Positions 1-9,510 of a stretch of DNA of 64,000 nt are shown piece by piece. The stretch comes from Pseudomonas urmiensis. GTDB lineage: Bacteria > Pseudomonadota > Gammaproteobacteria > Pseudomonadales > Pseudomonadaceae. The stretch covers positions 439,001 through 503,000 of the forward strand of contig NZ_JABWRE020000001.1 of NCBI RefSeq assembly GCF_014268815.2, in the 5' to 3' direction. Below the pieces are notes generated by a model. The model saw only the letters and a program-made list of their open reading frames with translations, did no database searches and was not told the origin of the DNA. The position numbers and the translations under genes are program-made. The number at the start of each line of letters is the position of its first letter. Position 1 is the stretch's first letter.

Positions 1-772
1 TGCCCCACGGCGTGTAGCCATTGCCGCAGTTGTTGTTGGTGCCGCGGCACTGGGTGCCGGCCGGGGAGAACTTGGTCTTGACGTGGTCGGTGCCGCGCAG
101 GGGGCCGGCGATGTCCATCAGCGAAACGGTGGTGAAGCGGCGATTGAGCGGGTCGTTGTCGACCACCTGCCAGCGGCCGTTGACCTTGCTCAGGCGAACC
201 ACGCCAGCGCCGTGGGCGTTGATTTCCTTGCGCGCTTCTTCGACCGGGCGCTTGCCGCTGCCATCGGTGGTGGGCCCTGCCGGATGCAAGGCTTGGGCGT
301 CGATGTACTCGAAGTTGATCGCCAGCAAGCCGTCATCGGAGCTGCCGTTGATAGGGAAGAAGTGCATGCCGTCGTGGTGCATGCCCATGGCGTTGGCCTG
401 GTCGGTCGAGCTGTTGCTGCCGTCGGATTTCCACGGGTTGCCATTGCTGTTCAGCGGCGTGCCCCATGGCGCCAGGACATAGGCGCTGTAGCCGGCGGCG
501 ACCACGCAGGCGTCGGTACGCGAGCCTGCGATGGAGTTGAAGCCTAGCTTGAGTTTCGGCGTTTCCGGGGTGGTTGGAGCCGAATCGTCGTCATCCGAAC
601 CGCCACCGCCGTCGAAGCAGCCGGTCAGGCCGGTCCCGGCGATCATCGCGATCGCGGCGCCAAGGCTGCCGCGCATCACGGTGCGACGGCTCAGGTAGGC
701 GTCCATGACGCTGGCCATTGGCAGGTTGCCGCTTAGATTGCGGTCTAGGTTGTCGCCGGTGTCTCGACTCAT
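1..772 (-). CDS. uxpB: PhoX-family phosphatase lipoprotein, UxpB-like (3' end outside window)
   Basis: Only the N-terminal ~257 residues are inside the window; the gene continues past the left edge. The start at 772 gives a Tat-type signal with SRR at residues 28-30 followed by a hydrophobic stretch and the lipobox LTGC (Cys52), then a Gly/Ser/Asp-rich linker. The segment GMHHDGMHFFPING fits PhoX (DUF839) enzymes, which are calcium-dependent alkaline phosphatases. In P. putida the PhoX protein UxpB is known to have both a Tat motif and a lipobox and to be exported by the Xcp type II system, which matches the divergent neighbour operon here. It should hydrolyse organic phosphates at the cell surface or outside during phosphate limitation. 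No clear PhoB site was found reading toward this gene, so its own promoter is unresolved. Confidence 0.87.
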   Translation of the reverse strand, partial: MSRDTGDNLDRNLSGNLPMASVMDAYLSRRTVMRGSLGAAIAMIAGTGLTGCFDGGGGSDDDDSAPTTPETPKLKLGFNSIAGSRTDACVVAAGYSAYVLAPWGTPLNSNGNPWKSDGSNSSTDQANAMGMHHDGMHFFPINGSSDDGLLAINFEYIDAQALHPAGPTTDGSGKRPVEEARKEINAHGAGVVRLSKVNGRWQVVDNDPLNRRFTTVSLMDIAGPLRGTDHVKTKFSPAGTQCRGTNNNCGNGYTPWG

Positions 773-912
773 CAGGGTGTCCTTATAGTGGCTGAGTTGA
801 AAGAAACCGCGACTTTAGTGCGCAAGTGTGATGATTCCTTGGCAGAAATATTAAGGTCCGCTTAAAACTAGCAGTTCTTAGCAACCTGTCTTGAAAGAAC
901 ATTCCGCGATTG

Positions 913-957
913 CTGTCGGATATCTGCCATTAAACTGTCATGTGAGCGCCTCAATAT
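913..957 (+). promoter_or_regulatory. Triple PhoB half-site array plus -10 for the uxpA-xcp operon
   Basis: Three 7-bp half sites lie on an 11-bp period: CTGTCGG (913-919), CTGCCAT (924-930) and CTGTCAT (935-941), separated by ATAT and TAAA. The last two form a near-perfect Pho box (consensus CTGTCAT-N4-CTGTCAT). CAATAT at 952-957 lies 10 bp after the box, the usual position of a -10 at a PhoB-activated promoter where the Pho box replaces the -35. Transcription would start near 964, which makes an ATG at 996 the reasonable start of the next gene and rules out the GTG at 942. Confidence 0.85.
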
Positions 958-995
958 CCGGGTCCCTAAGTGAACTCGGAAAGGATGCGGGCCTG

Positions 996-2636
996 ATGGC
1001 TAGTAGTGTGGGCAGACGCGAAGTAATCAGCTGGATGGGTGTCGGTGCGCTGGCACCGCTGCTCGGCGCCTGCTCTGCGCTCCCTGGCCAGCGTGGTGGC
1101 AGTGCGGCGGTCGATCTACTCTACGTCGCCGACACTCTCGATGCCCGCCAGCCTGGTATGCCCGTGGTACCTGCCACCCGACTTGGGCCGGTGAGCCATC
1201 TGGGGCGGGCGCCGTGGATGACTGGCAGCAGTGCCACCGCCGCCTACCCTGAGCTTGCGCCCTTGCTCGATGCCAGTCAGGCAGGCAGTGCGCAATTGGG
1301 TGGCTATGCGGTGCTGGCCGCGTTGCTTGAGCAATTGCGCAGCGAAGCCGGAGCCAGTAATTGCCTGACCTTGGAAAACGGTCAGGGCTGGAATGGCAGC
1401 GGCTTGGCCTACCTGACTCAAGGCGAGAGCGGCGTGCAAGGCAGCCAACTGCTTGCCAGTGAAGTGCGCGTCAGCAGCGATGAACGAGTGCTCTGGCCGC
1501 AACGCTGCGCCGGACTTTATCGCCAGTCTTCCTCTATTACCCTGGGGGCTGGACTGGCCAGCGATCAGGCCACGTCGCTTGGCATCGAGCCCCTGCGGAT
1601 TTTCGAACGTGGCGGTGCGCGAATTGCCGTGGTGGGTGTCACCGACCCGTACGCCCAGGATCAGAAAGCTTCGCTCAAACAGTGGTACCAATCGCTGCAG
1701 CCAATCTTCCAGCAAGCGCGCCGCGAGGCTGACCTGGTGGTGGCGCTGGCCGATGTCGGCACCGGGCCAGGGCTGTGGTTGGCCGAACGCCTCAATGAAG
1801 TCGACGTGCTGCTGTGTGCGCGCGGCCAGGACTTGTGGCCAGCGCCGGTCGAGGTGAGCCAAGCGAGCGGTCGTCGGGTTCCAGTGCTGTTCGCCGGCTG
1901 CCGTGGCAGCGGCGCGTTCCGCCTGCGCTGTCAGCAAGTGGCCGGCCAGTGGCGTTTCGAGGCGCGCTACTTTGCTGCCTTCGAACATCACCTGACGCCA
2001 GTCGCTCAGGCCCGCGCCAGCCAACTGCGCAGTGTGCTGCGCCAACAACGTGCCGGCCACGCCGCCTGGCTCGACCAACCTTTGGCCCGCGCTCCACAAG
2101 CACTGTGGCGGCGCGACACCCGTGGCGGCAGCTGGGACCGTTTGCTGCACCAGGCCCTGGCTGATGACAGCAGCATGCCGGTGCTGCTGCCGGGACTGCG
2201 TTACGACTACCCTTTGACCGCGGGTGATTCGATCACGCGTGAACACTTGATCAGCCTCACGGGCGGCTACCCCGCGCCAGTGGTCGAGGCGCCTGCCCGG
2301 CAGGTCGAGCAGGTACTGGAGAACGCCGCCGAGCAGCTGTTCGGCGATCCGCTGCTGCTGGACAACAGCCAGGACTTACCGCGCTGGCAAAGCCAGGCCT
2401 GGCAGGTTAGCTATAGCCCGCAAGGCAAACGCATCGCCGGCCTCGAACCGGTGCAGGGGCTGTGCCGCACCTTTGGTTTGCAATTCGACCCGCAGGCCGG
2501 TGAGCCACTCTGGCAGCGGGTTGAAGCCTGGCTGGCGCGCCAGTCGGGCGATTGGCAACTGGCAGCGCTGCAACTGCCGCAGGTGCGCTACGTGCAGGGC
2601 CATCCGGGTTGGCATCCACGGCAGTTGCTCTCTTGA
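996..2636 (+). CDS. uxpA: UxpA-like lipoprotein with 5'-nucleotidase/SoxB-like fold
   Basis: 546 residues, first gene of the Pho-controlled secretion operon. I chose the ATG at 996 because the predicted transcription start is just upstream and AAGGA precedes it by about 10 bases. The N-terminus has RR at 7-8 and the lipobox LLGAC (Cys26), so it is a lipoprotein with a possible Tat signal. The layout resembles the metallophosphoesterase-plus-C-terminal-domain proteins UshA/SoxB. The metal-ligand positions look degenerate: DTL at 46-48 where D-x-H is expected, NGQ at 128-130 where GGD/GGN is expected, no GNHE-like motif, and ARGQDLW where GHTHD is expected. It may therefore be a non-enzymatic or altered phosphatase homologue that assists the secretion system. 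Its stop overlaps the next start (TTGA). Naming after P. putida UxpA rests on position and family. Confidence 0.75.
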   Translation: MASSVGRREVISWMGVGALAPLLGACSALPGQRGGSAAVDLLYVADTLDARQPGMPVVPATRLGPVSHLGRAPWMTGSSATAAYPELAPLLDASQAGSAQLGGYAVLAALLEQLRSEAGASNCLTLENGQGWNGSGLAYLTQGESGVQGSQLLASEVRVSSDERVLWPQRCAGLYRQSSSITLGAGLASDQATSLGIEPLRIFERGGARIAVVGVTDPYAQDQKASLKQWYQSLQPIFQQARREADLVVALADVGTGPGLWLAERLNEVDVLLCARGQDLWPAPVEVSQASGRRVPVLFAGCRGSGAFRLRCQQVAGQWRFEARYFAAFEHHLTPVAQARASQLRSVLRQQRAGHAAWLDQPLARAPQALWRRDTRGGSWDRLLHQALADDSSMPVLLPGLRYDYPLTAGDSITREHLISLTGGYPAPVVEAPARQVEQVLENAAEQLFGDPLLLDNSQDLPRWQSQAWQVSYSPQGKRIAGLEPVQGLCRTFGLQFDPQAGEPLWQRVEAWLARQSGDWQLAALQLPQVRYVQGHPGWHPRQLLS

Positions 2637-3058
2637 GCACACCCAGTCGTTTAGTCGGCGTAGCACTGCTGACCCTGGCCGGTTGGCTGGCTGGCCAATG
2701 CGTGCTGCAGCTCAGCCGTGAGCCGCTGCCTGCCCGCGCGCCTTCGCTCGCTGAGCTGCCCTTGCCCGGCTTGCTGGTCGGTCATTGGCAGGCGCCTGCC
2801 GACGACGGCCTGATCCCGCTGACTCGCCTGCCGCTGCAGTACCTCGGCGGGCTCAAGGCCAAGCCGCTTTCGGCGACCGTGGTGGTGCTGCGCTATGGCC
2901 AACAGACCCGCAGCCTGGTGCGTGGCCAACGCCTGGCACCCGGCATCGTCCTGCAGGACATCGACGCCGATGGCCTGATTTTCAACAACCAGGGGCGGCG
3001 CGAGCGCCTGCCCTGGCCGCCACGGCCTGCCGTGACCGGCTTCAAGCGGCAAGGATGA
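2633..3058 (+). CDS. xcpP: Type II secretion inner-membrane protein GspC (XcpP), short form
   Basis: The TTG start at 2633 overlaps the uxpA stop codon and gives 141 residues beginning MSTPSRLVGVALL. One membrane helix spans about residues 6-25. After it comes an HR-like domain (LPLQYLGGLKAKP, then VVVLRYGQQ and LIFNNQGRRERL), which in GspC contacts the secretin N0 domain. The usual GspC is 200-300 residues with a C-terminal PDZ or coiled-coil domain; that part is absent here. A basic C-terminal tail ends the protein and xcpQ begins 4 bases after the stop. It would link the inner-membrane platform to the outer-membrane secretin. Confidence 0.8.
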   Translation: MSTPSRLVGVALLTLAGWLAGQCVLQLSREPLPARAPSLAELPLPGLLVGHWQAPADDGLIPLTRLPLQYLGGLKAKPLSATVVVLRYGQQTRSLVRGQRLAPGIVLQDIDADGLIFNNQGRRERLPWPPRPAVTGFKRQG

Positions 3059-3061
3059 GCG

Positions 3062-5014
3062 ATGTTTGCAAGATACTGCGTGGCCGGAGTGCTCAGCCTG
3101 AGCCTGTCATTGGCCTGGGCCGAAGAGCCGGAAACATTCGACGACAGCGGCACGCCGATCTATGAGGTGAACTTCGTCGATACCGACCTGGGCGAGTTCA
3201 TCGACAGCGTCTCGCGCATCACCGGCACCACCTTCATCGTCGATCCGCGGGTCAAGGGCAAGGTCACGGTGCGTACCGTCGATCGGCATGACGCCGAGGC
3301 CATCTACGACATCTTCCTCGCCCAGCTGCGCGCCCAGGGCTACGCCGCGGTCGACTTGCCCAATGGCAGCGTGAAGATCGTCCCCGACCAGGCTGCACGC
3401 CTGGAACCGGTGCCGGTCGAGGGCGGTGGCAAGAAAGCCGAGGGCAGCGACGGGGTTGCCACCCGCGTGTTCAACGTACGCAATGCCGCCAGCGAACAGA
3501 TGCTGGGTATCCTCAAGCCGCTGATCGACCCGCGTGTGGGCGTGATCACTCCGTATCCGGCAGCCAACCTGTTGGTGGTTACCGACTGGCGCAGCAACCT
3601 TGAGCGCATAGACAGCCTGTTGCGCCAGCTCGATCAGGTCAGTGACGAGCCGCTGCAGGTGATGAAGCTGCAGCATGCCAGCGCCGCCGACACCGCCCAG
3701 CTGGTCACCCGCTTGCTGGCCAACCAGCAGGCCGGCGACACTGCCCAGGTGGTGGCTGATCCGCGCAGTAATGCGTTGCTGGTGCGTGGCAGCGCCGACA
3801 GCCGCGAGCGGGTAAGGGCCTTGCTGGCCCAGCTCGACCGCCCCAGCGACACTCAGCACAACAGCAACACCCAAGTGATCTACCTACGTCACGCCAACGC
3901 CAGCGAAGTGGTCAAGGTGCTGCGCGGCCTCAGCCAGGAAGGCAGCGTGCCGGCCGAAGGCGACGCTGAGGGCAAGGACCGCCCGGTGGCGATGGCCAGC
4001 GAGTCTGGCATTCGCCTGGAATACGAAGAAGGCACCAATGCCGTGGTCATGGTTGGCCCGGACAGCGAACTGGCGGCCTATCGCAGCATCGTCGAGCAGC
4101 TCGACATCCGTCGCGCGCAAGTGGTGGTCGAGGCGATCATCGCCGAGGTCTCCGACAGCCAGGCCCAGGAGCTGGGCGTGCAATGGTTGTTCGCCGACGA
4201 GAAGTTCGGTGCCGGTATCGTCAACTTCGGCAGCAATGGCGTGAACATCGCCAGCATCGCTGGGGCTGCCGCCAGCGGCGACAACGAAGCCTTGGGCGAC
4301 CTGCTGTCGAGCACCACCGGTGTCACTGCAGGCATCGGCCACTTCGGGGGTGGCTTCAACTTCGCCATGCTGATCAATGCGCTCAAGGGCAAGAGCGGCT
4401 TCAACCTGCTGTCGACGCCGACCCTGCTGACCCTGGACAACGCCGAGGCGTCGATCCTGGTCGGCCAGGAAGTACCCTTCGTCACAGGCTCGGTCACCCA
4501 GAACAACGCCAACCCCTACCAGACCATCGAGCGCAAGGAGGTCGGGGTCAAGCTGCGCATCAAGCCGCAGGTGAACATCGACAACAGCGTGCGCCTGGAT
4601 ATCGTTCAGGAAGTCTCGTCGATTGCCGACACCACCAGCGCCAGCGATGTCATCACCAATAAGCGCGAGATCAAGACCAAGGTCATGGTCGAGGACAACG
4701 GCCTGGTGATCCTCGGCGGCTTGATCAGCGACGAACTCAGCACCAGCAATCAGCGCGTGCCGTTTTTGGGCGACATCCCAGGGCTGGGTCGGTTGTTCCG
4801 TTCCGACGCGAGCAAGAACACCAAGCAGAACCTGATGGTGTTCATTCGCCCGCGCATCCTGCGTGATGGGCCGAGCCTGGCCGGGCTGAGCCAGGACAAA
4901 TACCGCACCCTGCAACAGACCACGCCGTTGCAACTGCCGGAGCTGGCCGAGGGCACGCCGCTGCTCAAGGTGTTCCCCGCCAGCCGGGCGCGCCTGGAAG
5001 GGGGCGACTGGTGA
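3062..5014 (+). CDS. xcpQ: Type II secretion secretin GspD (XcpQ)
   Basis: 650 residues. A Sec signal peptide (about residues 1-20, ending AWA) precedes the N0-N3 ring domains; repeated NxxD-like modules are seen around [43 protein letters not shown] and [14 protein letters not shown]. The C-terminal secretin domain carries the signature [15 protein letters not shown]. It forms the multimeric outer-membrane channel through which folded substrates leave the periplasm. The stop overlaps the gspE start. The length matches typical GspD. No pilotin gene was seen nearby. Confidence 0.96.
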   Translation: MFARYCVAGVLSLSLSLAWAEEPETFDDSGTPIYEVNFVDTDLGEFIDSVSRITGTTFIVDPRVKGKVTVRTVDRHDAEAIYDIFLAQLRAQGYAAVDLPNGSVKIVPDQAARLEPVPVEGGGKKAEGSDGVATRVFNVRNAASEQMLGILKPLIDPRVGVITPYPAANLLVVTDWRSNLERIDSLLRQLDQVSDEPLQVMKLQHASAADTAQLVTRLLANQQAGDTAQVVADPRSNALLVRGSADSRERVRALLAQLDRPSDTQHNSNTQVIYLRHANASEVVKVLRGLSQEGSVPAEGDAEGKDRPVAMASESGIRLEYEEGTNAVVMVGPDSELAAYRSIVEQLDIRRAQVVVEAIIAEVSDSQAQELGVQWLFADEKFGAGIVNFGSNGVNIASIAGAAASGDNEALGDLLSSTTGVTAGIGHFGGGFNFAMLINALKGKSGFNLLSTPTLLTLDNAEASILVGQEVPFVTGSVTQNNANPYQTIERKEVGVKLRIKPQVNIDNSVRLDIVQEVSSIADTTSASDVITNKREIKTKVMVEDNGLVILGGLISDELSTSNQRVPFLGDIPGLGRLFRSDASKNTKQNLMVFIRPRILRDGPSLAGLSQDKYRTLQQTTPLQLPELAEGTPLLKVFPASRARLEGGDW

Positions 5015-6462
5015 TGCTGCCTTATCGTCTGGCGCGCCAGACTGGCCTGGCGATGGCGCCGCTTGCCGAGGGCTGGCAGCTGTGGCTGCGGCCAGACGCC
5101 GACAGCGATCAGTTGCAGGAACTGCTGCGCGTCCATGGTCAGCCAGCGAGCCTTGAGTACCTGGACACAGCAGCCTTCGATGCCCGGCTGGGCCAACTTT
5201 ACGAAGCGGGTAGTGCCAGCACCGCGGCGCTGATCGAAGGCATCGGCGAGCAGGTCGACCTGGACAGCCTGATGAGCGAAATGCCGCGCATCGAGGACTT
5301 GCTCGAAAGCGACGACGAAGCGCCCGTGATTCGCCTGATCAACGGCCTGTTCGGCCAGGCCCTGCGCCTGCGCGCTTCCGACATTCATATCGAGACCTTC
5401 GAGCAGAGCCTGGTGGTGCGCCTGCGTGTCGATGGTCACCTGCGCGAAGTGCTGCGCCCACCGCGGGCGCTGTCGGCGATGCTGGTGTCGCGGATCAAGG
5501 TCATGGCGCGGCTGGACATCGCCGAGAAGCGTCAGCCGCAGGATGGCCGAATCACCTTGCGCGCCGCCGGCCGGGAAGTGGATGTGCGGGTGTCGACATT
5601 GCCCGGGATCCATGGCGAACGGGTGGTGATGCGGGTGCTGGACAAGCAGGCCAGCCTCTTGGCGCTGGATAACCTAGGCATGCCTGACTCTGTGCTGGAG
5701 GGTTTGCGCAGCTGCCTGGCCAGGCCCAACGGTATTGTCCTGAGCACTGGCCCCACCGGTTCTGGCAAGACCACCACGCTCTACGCCAGCCTCAACAGCC
5801 TCAACGATGGCAGCCGCAATATCCTCACCGTTGAAGACCCGGTGGAGTACGCCATCGCCGGCATTGGCCAGACCGCAATCAACCCCCGTGCCGGCCTGAC
5901 CTTCGCCAGCGGCCTGCGGGCGATTCTGCGCCAGGACCCGGACGTGATCATGCTCGGCGAGATCCGCGATCAGGAAACCGCGCAGATCGCCGTGCAGGCC
6001 AGCCTCACCGGGCACCTGGTGCTGTCGACCCTGCACACCAACAGCGCTGTGGGCGCGGTGACGCGTTTGCGCGACATGGGTATCGAGCCGTTCTTGATTG
6101 CCTCGTGCCTGCGCGGCGTGCTGGCCCAGCGCCTGGTGCGGCGGCTGTGTCATTGCGCGGTAGAGCAGCCGTTGCAGGCGGCTGAACGCAGGCTATGGCC
6201 AGAGTTGGGGTCGCTGGGCGGCACCTTTCATGCGGTCGGCTGCGACGATTGCCAAGGCAGTGGCTACAACGGGCGATTGGGCCTTTATGAATTCATCGAA
6301 CTGGACCCAGGCCTGGTCGCGCTGCTCTACGACGGCGCCAGCGAACTGGCCATGCAGGACTATCTGGCCGAGCGCCGCCAGAGCCTGGTGAGCATGGCCA
6401 GCGATTGCCTGCGCCGAGGCCAGACCAGCCTTGCCGAAGTACTGCGTGTGGTACAGGGCTAG
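5014..6462 (+). CDS. xcpR: Type II secretion ATPase GspE (XcpR)
   Basis: About 482 residues from the ATG at 5014, which overlaps the xcpQ stop and follows GGAAGGGGG at a good distance; a GTG at 5011 is also possible. The N-terminal N1E-like domain is followed by the CTE core with Walker [10 protein letters not shown] (about 247-255), the Asp box GEIRDQETA and the His box TLHTN. A zinc-type cysteine element is present, but the first pair is C-x-C (LCHCA) instead of the usual C-x-x-C, with CDDC about 30 residues later. It is the cytoplasmic hexameric motor that drives pseudopilus assembly, docking on GspL and GspF. Confidence 0.95.
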   Translation: MLPYRLARQTGLAMAPLAEGWQLWLRPDADSDQLQELLRVHGQPASLEYLDTAAFDARLGQLYEAGSASTAALIEGIGEQVDLDSLMSEMPRIEDLLESDDEAPVIRLINGLFGQALRLRASDIHIETFEQSLVVRLRVDGHLREVLRPPRALSAMLVSRIKVMARLDIAEKRQPQDGRITLRAAGREVDVRVSTLPGIHGERVVMRVLDKQASLLALDNLGMPDSVLEGLRSCLARPNGIVLSTGPTGSGKTTTLYASLNSLNDGSRNILTVEDPVEYAIAGIGQTAINPRAGLTFASGLRAILRQDPDVIMLGEIRDQETAQIAVQASLTGHLVLSTLHTNSAVGAVTRLRDMGIEPFLIASCLRGVLAQRLVRRLCHCAVEQPLQAAERRLWPELGSLGGTFHAVGCDDCQGSGYNGRLGLYEFIELDPGLVALLYDGASELAMQDYLAERRQSLVSMASDCLRRGQTSLAEVLRVVQG

Positions 6463-6465
6463 CCT

Positions 6466-7668
6466 ATGCCGACCTATCGCTATCAGGCAGTCGATTTGGC
6501 CGGCAAAAGCCACAGCGCTACGCTGCAGGCCGACAGCGAGCGCCATGCGCGGCAGTTGTTGCGTGAGCAGGGGCTGTTCGCCCGGCAGCTCAAGCGCCAG
6601 GGCAGCGCCGCGGCGCAACCGCGTCGCCAGCGGTTGAATCGCGCGCAGTTGTGCGAATTGACTCGCCAATTGGCGACCCTCACCGGCGCCGGTATTGCCC
6701 TGGTCGATGCTTTGGCCACCCTTGAGCGGCAGCTGCGCCAACCCGCCCTGCAGGCAGTGTTGGTGTCGGTACGCGGCGCGCTGGCCGAGGGCTTGGGCCT
6801 GGCACGCAGCCTCGCCCGGCAAGGCGCGCCATTCACCGGCCTGTATTGCGCGTTGGTCGAAGCGGGCGAGCGCTCGGGGCGTTTGGCCCAGGTGCTGACG
6901 CGCCTGGCCGATCACCTAGAGCAAGTGCAGCGCCAGCAACACAAGGCACGCACCGCCTTGATCTACCCCAGCGTGTTGATGGGCGTGTCGCTGGCGGTGG
7001 TGGTCGGCCTGATGACGTTCGTGGTGCCCAAGCTTACTGAGCAGTTCGCCCATTCCGGGCAGAGCTTGCCCTGGGTCACTTCATTGCTGATTGGCATCAG
7101 CCAGGGCCTGGTCAGTGCCGGGCCGTGGCTGTTGTGCGCAGCACTCTTGCTGGCATTGCTCGGCAGCTGGTTGCTGCGCAAACCGCACTGGTGCCTGCGC
7201 CGCGACGAGCTACTGCTGCGCCTGCCGCGTGTTGGCGGCCTGTTGCAGGTGCTGGAAAGCGCCCGCCTGGCGCGCAGTCTGGCGATCCTCTGCAGCAGTG
7301 GCCTGGCCCTGCTCGAAGCGTTGCAGGTGGCCACCGAAACCGTCGGTAACCGACGCATTCGCCTGGCCATGGAGCAGGTGCGCCAGCAGGTCCAGGGCGG
7401 CACCAGCCTGCATAGGGCGCTGGATGCCAGCCAACAATTTCCACCGCTGCTGGTGAACATGGTCGGCAGTGGCGAGGCCAGCGGCACTTTGGCTGACATG
7501 CTCGAACGGGTGGCCGATGACCAGGAGCGCGGTTTCGCCCGCCAGGTGGACACCGCCATGGCGCTGTTCGAGCCGCTGATGATCCTGGTGATGGGCGCGG
7601 TGGTGCTGTTCATCGTGCTGGCCGTGCTGCTGCCGATCATGCAACTGAACCAAGGCCTGCAACTATGA
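6466..7668 (+). CDS. xcpS: Type II secretion inner-membrane platform protein GspF (XcpS)
   Basis: 400 residues, the normal GspF length. It starts with the family hallmark YRYQAVDLAGKSHSA and has two homologous cytoplasmic T2SSF domains (roughly 60-180 and 265-390), each followed by membrane helices; three transmembrane segments are visible (about 167-190, 218-237, 370-395). Conserved signatures LIYPSVLMG and MMILVMGAVVLFIVLAVLLPI are present. It forms the polytopic base of the pseudopilus assembly platform. It begins 3 bases after gspE, and its last codons overlap the upstream in-frame ATG of gspG. Confidence 0.95.
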   Translation: MPTYRYQAVDLAGKSHSATLQADSERHARQLLREQGLFARQLKRQGSAAAQPRRQRLNRAQLCELTRQLATLTGAGIALVDALATLERQLRQPALQAVLVSVRGALAEGLGLARSLARQGAPFTGLYCALVEAGERSGRLAQVLTRLADHLEQVQRQQHKARTALIYPSVLMGVSLAVVVGLMTFVVPKLTEQFAHSGQSLPWVTSLLIGISQGLVSAGPWLLCAALLLALLGSWLLRKPHWCLRRDELLLRLPRVGGLLQVLESARLARSLAILCSSGLALLEALQVATETVGNRRIRLAMEQVRQQVQGGTSLHRALDASQQFPPLLVNMVGSGEASGTLADMLERVADDQERGFARQVDTAMALFEPLMILVMGAVVLFIVLAVLLPIMQLNQGLQL

Positions 7669-7682
7669 CAAGGAGCACCAAC

Positions 7683-8117
7683 ATGCGACATCGACGTACC
7701 CGCCAGCGGGGTTTCACCCTGATGGAAATCATGGTGGTGATCTTCATCATCGGCCTGCTGATCGCCGTGGTCGCGCCCAGTGTGCTGGGCAACCAGGACA
7801 AGGCCATGCGCCAGAAGGTCTTGGCCGACCTTGCCACCCTGGAGCAGGCGCTGGATATGTATCGGCTGGACAACCTGCGTTTTCCCAGCAGCGAGCAAGG
7901 CCTGGCCGCACTGGTGAACAAACCTACCCAGGAGCCGCTGCCGCGTGCCTGGCGCAGCGATGGCTACATTCGCCGTCTGCCAGAGGACCCGTGGGGTACG
8001 CCATACCAGTACCGCATGCCCGGTGAACATGGTCGGGTCGATGTCTACTCGCTGGGCGCCGACGGCGTGCCGGGTGGCGAAGAGCTCGATGCCGACCTGG
8101 GCAACTGGGAGCTGTGA
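7683..8117 (+). CDS. xcpT: Major pseudopilin GspG (XcpT)
   Basis: 144 residues from the ATG at 7683, which has AAGGAG 7 bases upstream; the in-frame ATG at 7665 lacks such a site. The prepilin peptidase site is QRG|FTLMEIMVVI with Glu at +5, followed by the long hydrophobic helix. The C-terminal part has the GspG signature DPWGTPYQYR and the calcium-loop area YSLGADGVPGG. It would polymerise into the pseudopilus that pushes substrates through XcpQ. Processing needs a prepilin peptidase (PilD/XcpA), which is not encoded in this window. Confidence 0.96.
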   Translation: MRHRRTRQRGFTLMEIMVVIFIIGLLIAVVAPSVLGNQDKAMRQKVLADLATLEQALDMYRLDNLRFPSSEQGLAALVNKPTQEPLPRAWRSDGYIRRLPEDPWGTPYQYRMPGEHGRVDVYSLGADGVPGGEELDADLGNWEL

Positions 8118-8120
8118 AGG

Positions 8121-8558
8121 GTGAGCGGCCAGCGTGGCTTCAGCCTGATCGAGCTGTTGGTGGTGCTGGCCATCGCTGGCTTGATGACGGGCCTGAGTGT
8201 GGCCTGGCTCGACAGTGGCAACAGCAGCGTCGAGCAGGCCCTGGATCGACTGGCCGGGCACGTTCGCGAGCAGGGCGCGCTGGCTCGGCATGCCGGGCAA
8301 CTGCGTGGGCTGCGCTGGAATGGCCAGCGCCCGGAGTTGGTTCGGCGCGAGAAGGAGGGCTGGGTGCTGGAGCCAGCGCGCCTGGGCGACTGGCCCAAGG
8401 GCCTGCGCCCCGATTGGCCAGCCAGTCGCACGCCGCAGTTGATCTTCACCCCCGAGGGCTGGGCACGCCCTGGTGCCGTGCTGTGGCAGTGGCCGCAGGG
8501 CAGCCAGCGCTGGCAGTGGGATCGCGCCGGACAACTGCGCACGGCTTCGTCGCCATGA
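8121..8558 (+). CDS. xcpU: Minor pseudopilin GspH (XcpU)
   Basis: 145 residues from a GTG start 3 bases after gspG. The prepilin site QRG|FSLIELLVVLAIAGL has Glu at +5. The rest is a Trp-rich globular domain of the GspH/FimT type. It occurs in the standard G-H-I-J order of minor pseudopilins. The stop overlaps the gspI start (ATGA), suggesting translational coupling. No calcium or other motif was recognised. Confidence 0.9.
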   Translation: MSGQRGFSLIELLVVLAIAGLMTGLSVAWLDSGNSSVEQALDRLAGHVREQGALARHAGQLRGLRWNGQRPELVRREKEGWVLEPARLGDWPKGLRPDWPASRTPQLIFTPEGWARPGAVLWQWPQGSQRWQWDRAGQLRTASSP

Positions 8559-8923
8559 AACGTGGCCAGCGTGGCTTTACCTTGTTGGAAGTGACTGTGG
8601 CCCTGGCGATCGCCGCCGTGCTGGCGGTGATCGCCAGCCAGGTTTTGCGCCAACGGCTGGCGGTACAGGACAGCGTCCAACAGCACCGGCTGGGCCTGCT
8701 CTGTGCCCGCGAGCTGCAAGCACGCTTTGCCGTCGAGCAGTATTGGCCAGCCGCCAACCACAACAGCGGTGTGCTGAATCAAGGCGGCCAAGCCTGCCAT
8801 TGGCAACTGCAATTGCGCAGGACCGGCGTGCGCGACCTGCGCCGAGGTGATCTGCAGCTGTTCGCCGACCGCGATCAGCGCCTGCCGCTAGGCCAGTACA
8901 GCGTATTTCTGGAGCGCCCATGA
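8555..8923 (+). CDS. xcpV: Minor pseudopilin GspI (XcpV)
   Basis: 122 residues from the ATG at 8555, overlapping the gspH stop. The prepilin site QRG|FTLLEVTVALAIAAV has Glu at +5, and the short globular domain matches GspI in size. In characterised systems GspI nucleates a tip complex with GspJ and GspK; here GspI and GspJ are present but no GspK gene follows. Long alternative frames over this gene start upstream without pseudopilin features and were not used. Confidence 0.9.
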   Translation: MKRGQRGFTLLEVTVALAIAAVLAVIASQVLRQRLAVQDSVQQHRLGLLCARELQARFAVEQYWPAANHNSGVLNQGGQACHWQLQLRRTGVRDLRRGDLQLFADRDQRLPLGQYSVFLERP

Positions 8924-9510
8924 AGCGTCAGCAAGCAGGCCTGACCTTGATCGAACTGATGGTTGCGCTGGCCTTGACCGCAGTGCTCGGCATCATGCTT
9001 GCGGCCTTGGTCAACGGCTGGCTGAAGGTGCGCGAGCGGCTCGCGTCACCCGCCGCCAATGCCGGTGTGCTGGAGTTCTGCCTGGCCCTGGAGCGGCGTT
9101 TCGATAGCCCGGTGCTGCGCCGGGTCTACGAGCAGCGCTTGCCGTTGGCCACGCGCTGGCTCGACTGGCAGGCGCAGAACAACCAGCTGCTGTGGGTGGC
9201 TGTCGCGGCCTGGCCGCAAGCCGAGGGCGGCTCGCGCCTGCAACGCCAGCGCCTGCGCTTTGATCCACGTGAGCAGCGCCTGCTGCTGGAAACCTCGGCG
9301 GACCTGTACGCCGCAGGTGAGCCGCACTGGGTGGTCCGCGAGCGGTTGGAGCGGGTCAGCGCATGGCAGGTGCTTTACCACCAGGGTGGCCGCTGGCTGG
9401 CCTGGCCCTCGGATCAACCCGCGCACCCCGGTCGTGGCGTGCGCGTGCAATTGCAGCGTGATGGAGCACCTTATGTCTGCACCTTTGCATTGCCACATGG
9501 GCTGTCATGA
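8920..9510 (+). CDS. xcpW: Minor pseudopilin GspJ (XcpW)
   Basis: 196 residues; the ATG overlaps the gspI stop. The prepilin site QAG|LTLIELMVALALTAV has Glu at +5 but Leu instead of Phe/Met at +1. The globular domain contains LEFCLALERRFD and RQRLRFDPREQRLLLE, typical of GspJ. It is immediately followed, with a 4-base overlap, by gspL, so the usual gspK slot is empty. Confidence 0.9.
   Translation: MKRQQAGLTLIELMVALALTAVLGIMLAALVNGWLKVRERLASPAANAGVLEFCLALERRFDSPVLRRVYEQRLPLATRWLDWQAQNNQLLWVAVAAWPQAEGGSRLQRQRLRFDPREQRLLLETSADLYAAGEPHWVVRERLERVSAWQVLYHQGGRWLAWPSDQPAHPGRGVRVQLQRDGAPYVCTFALPHGLS

Noticed and set aside
942..995. GTG start at 942 for uxpA
   Set aside because: It would lie before the predicted transcription start and inside the promoter.
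1116..2246. 376-residue minus-strand frame over uxpA
   Set aside because: It is antisense to a gene with a lipobox and operon context; GC-rich DNA gives long antisense frames and no domain is seen.
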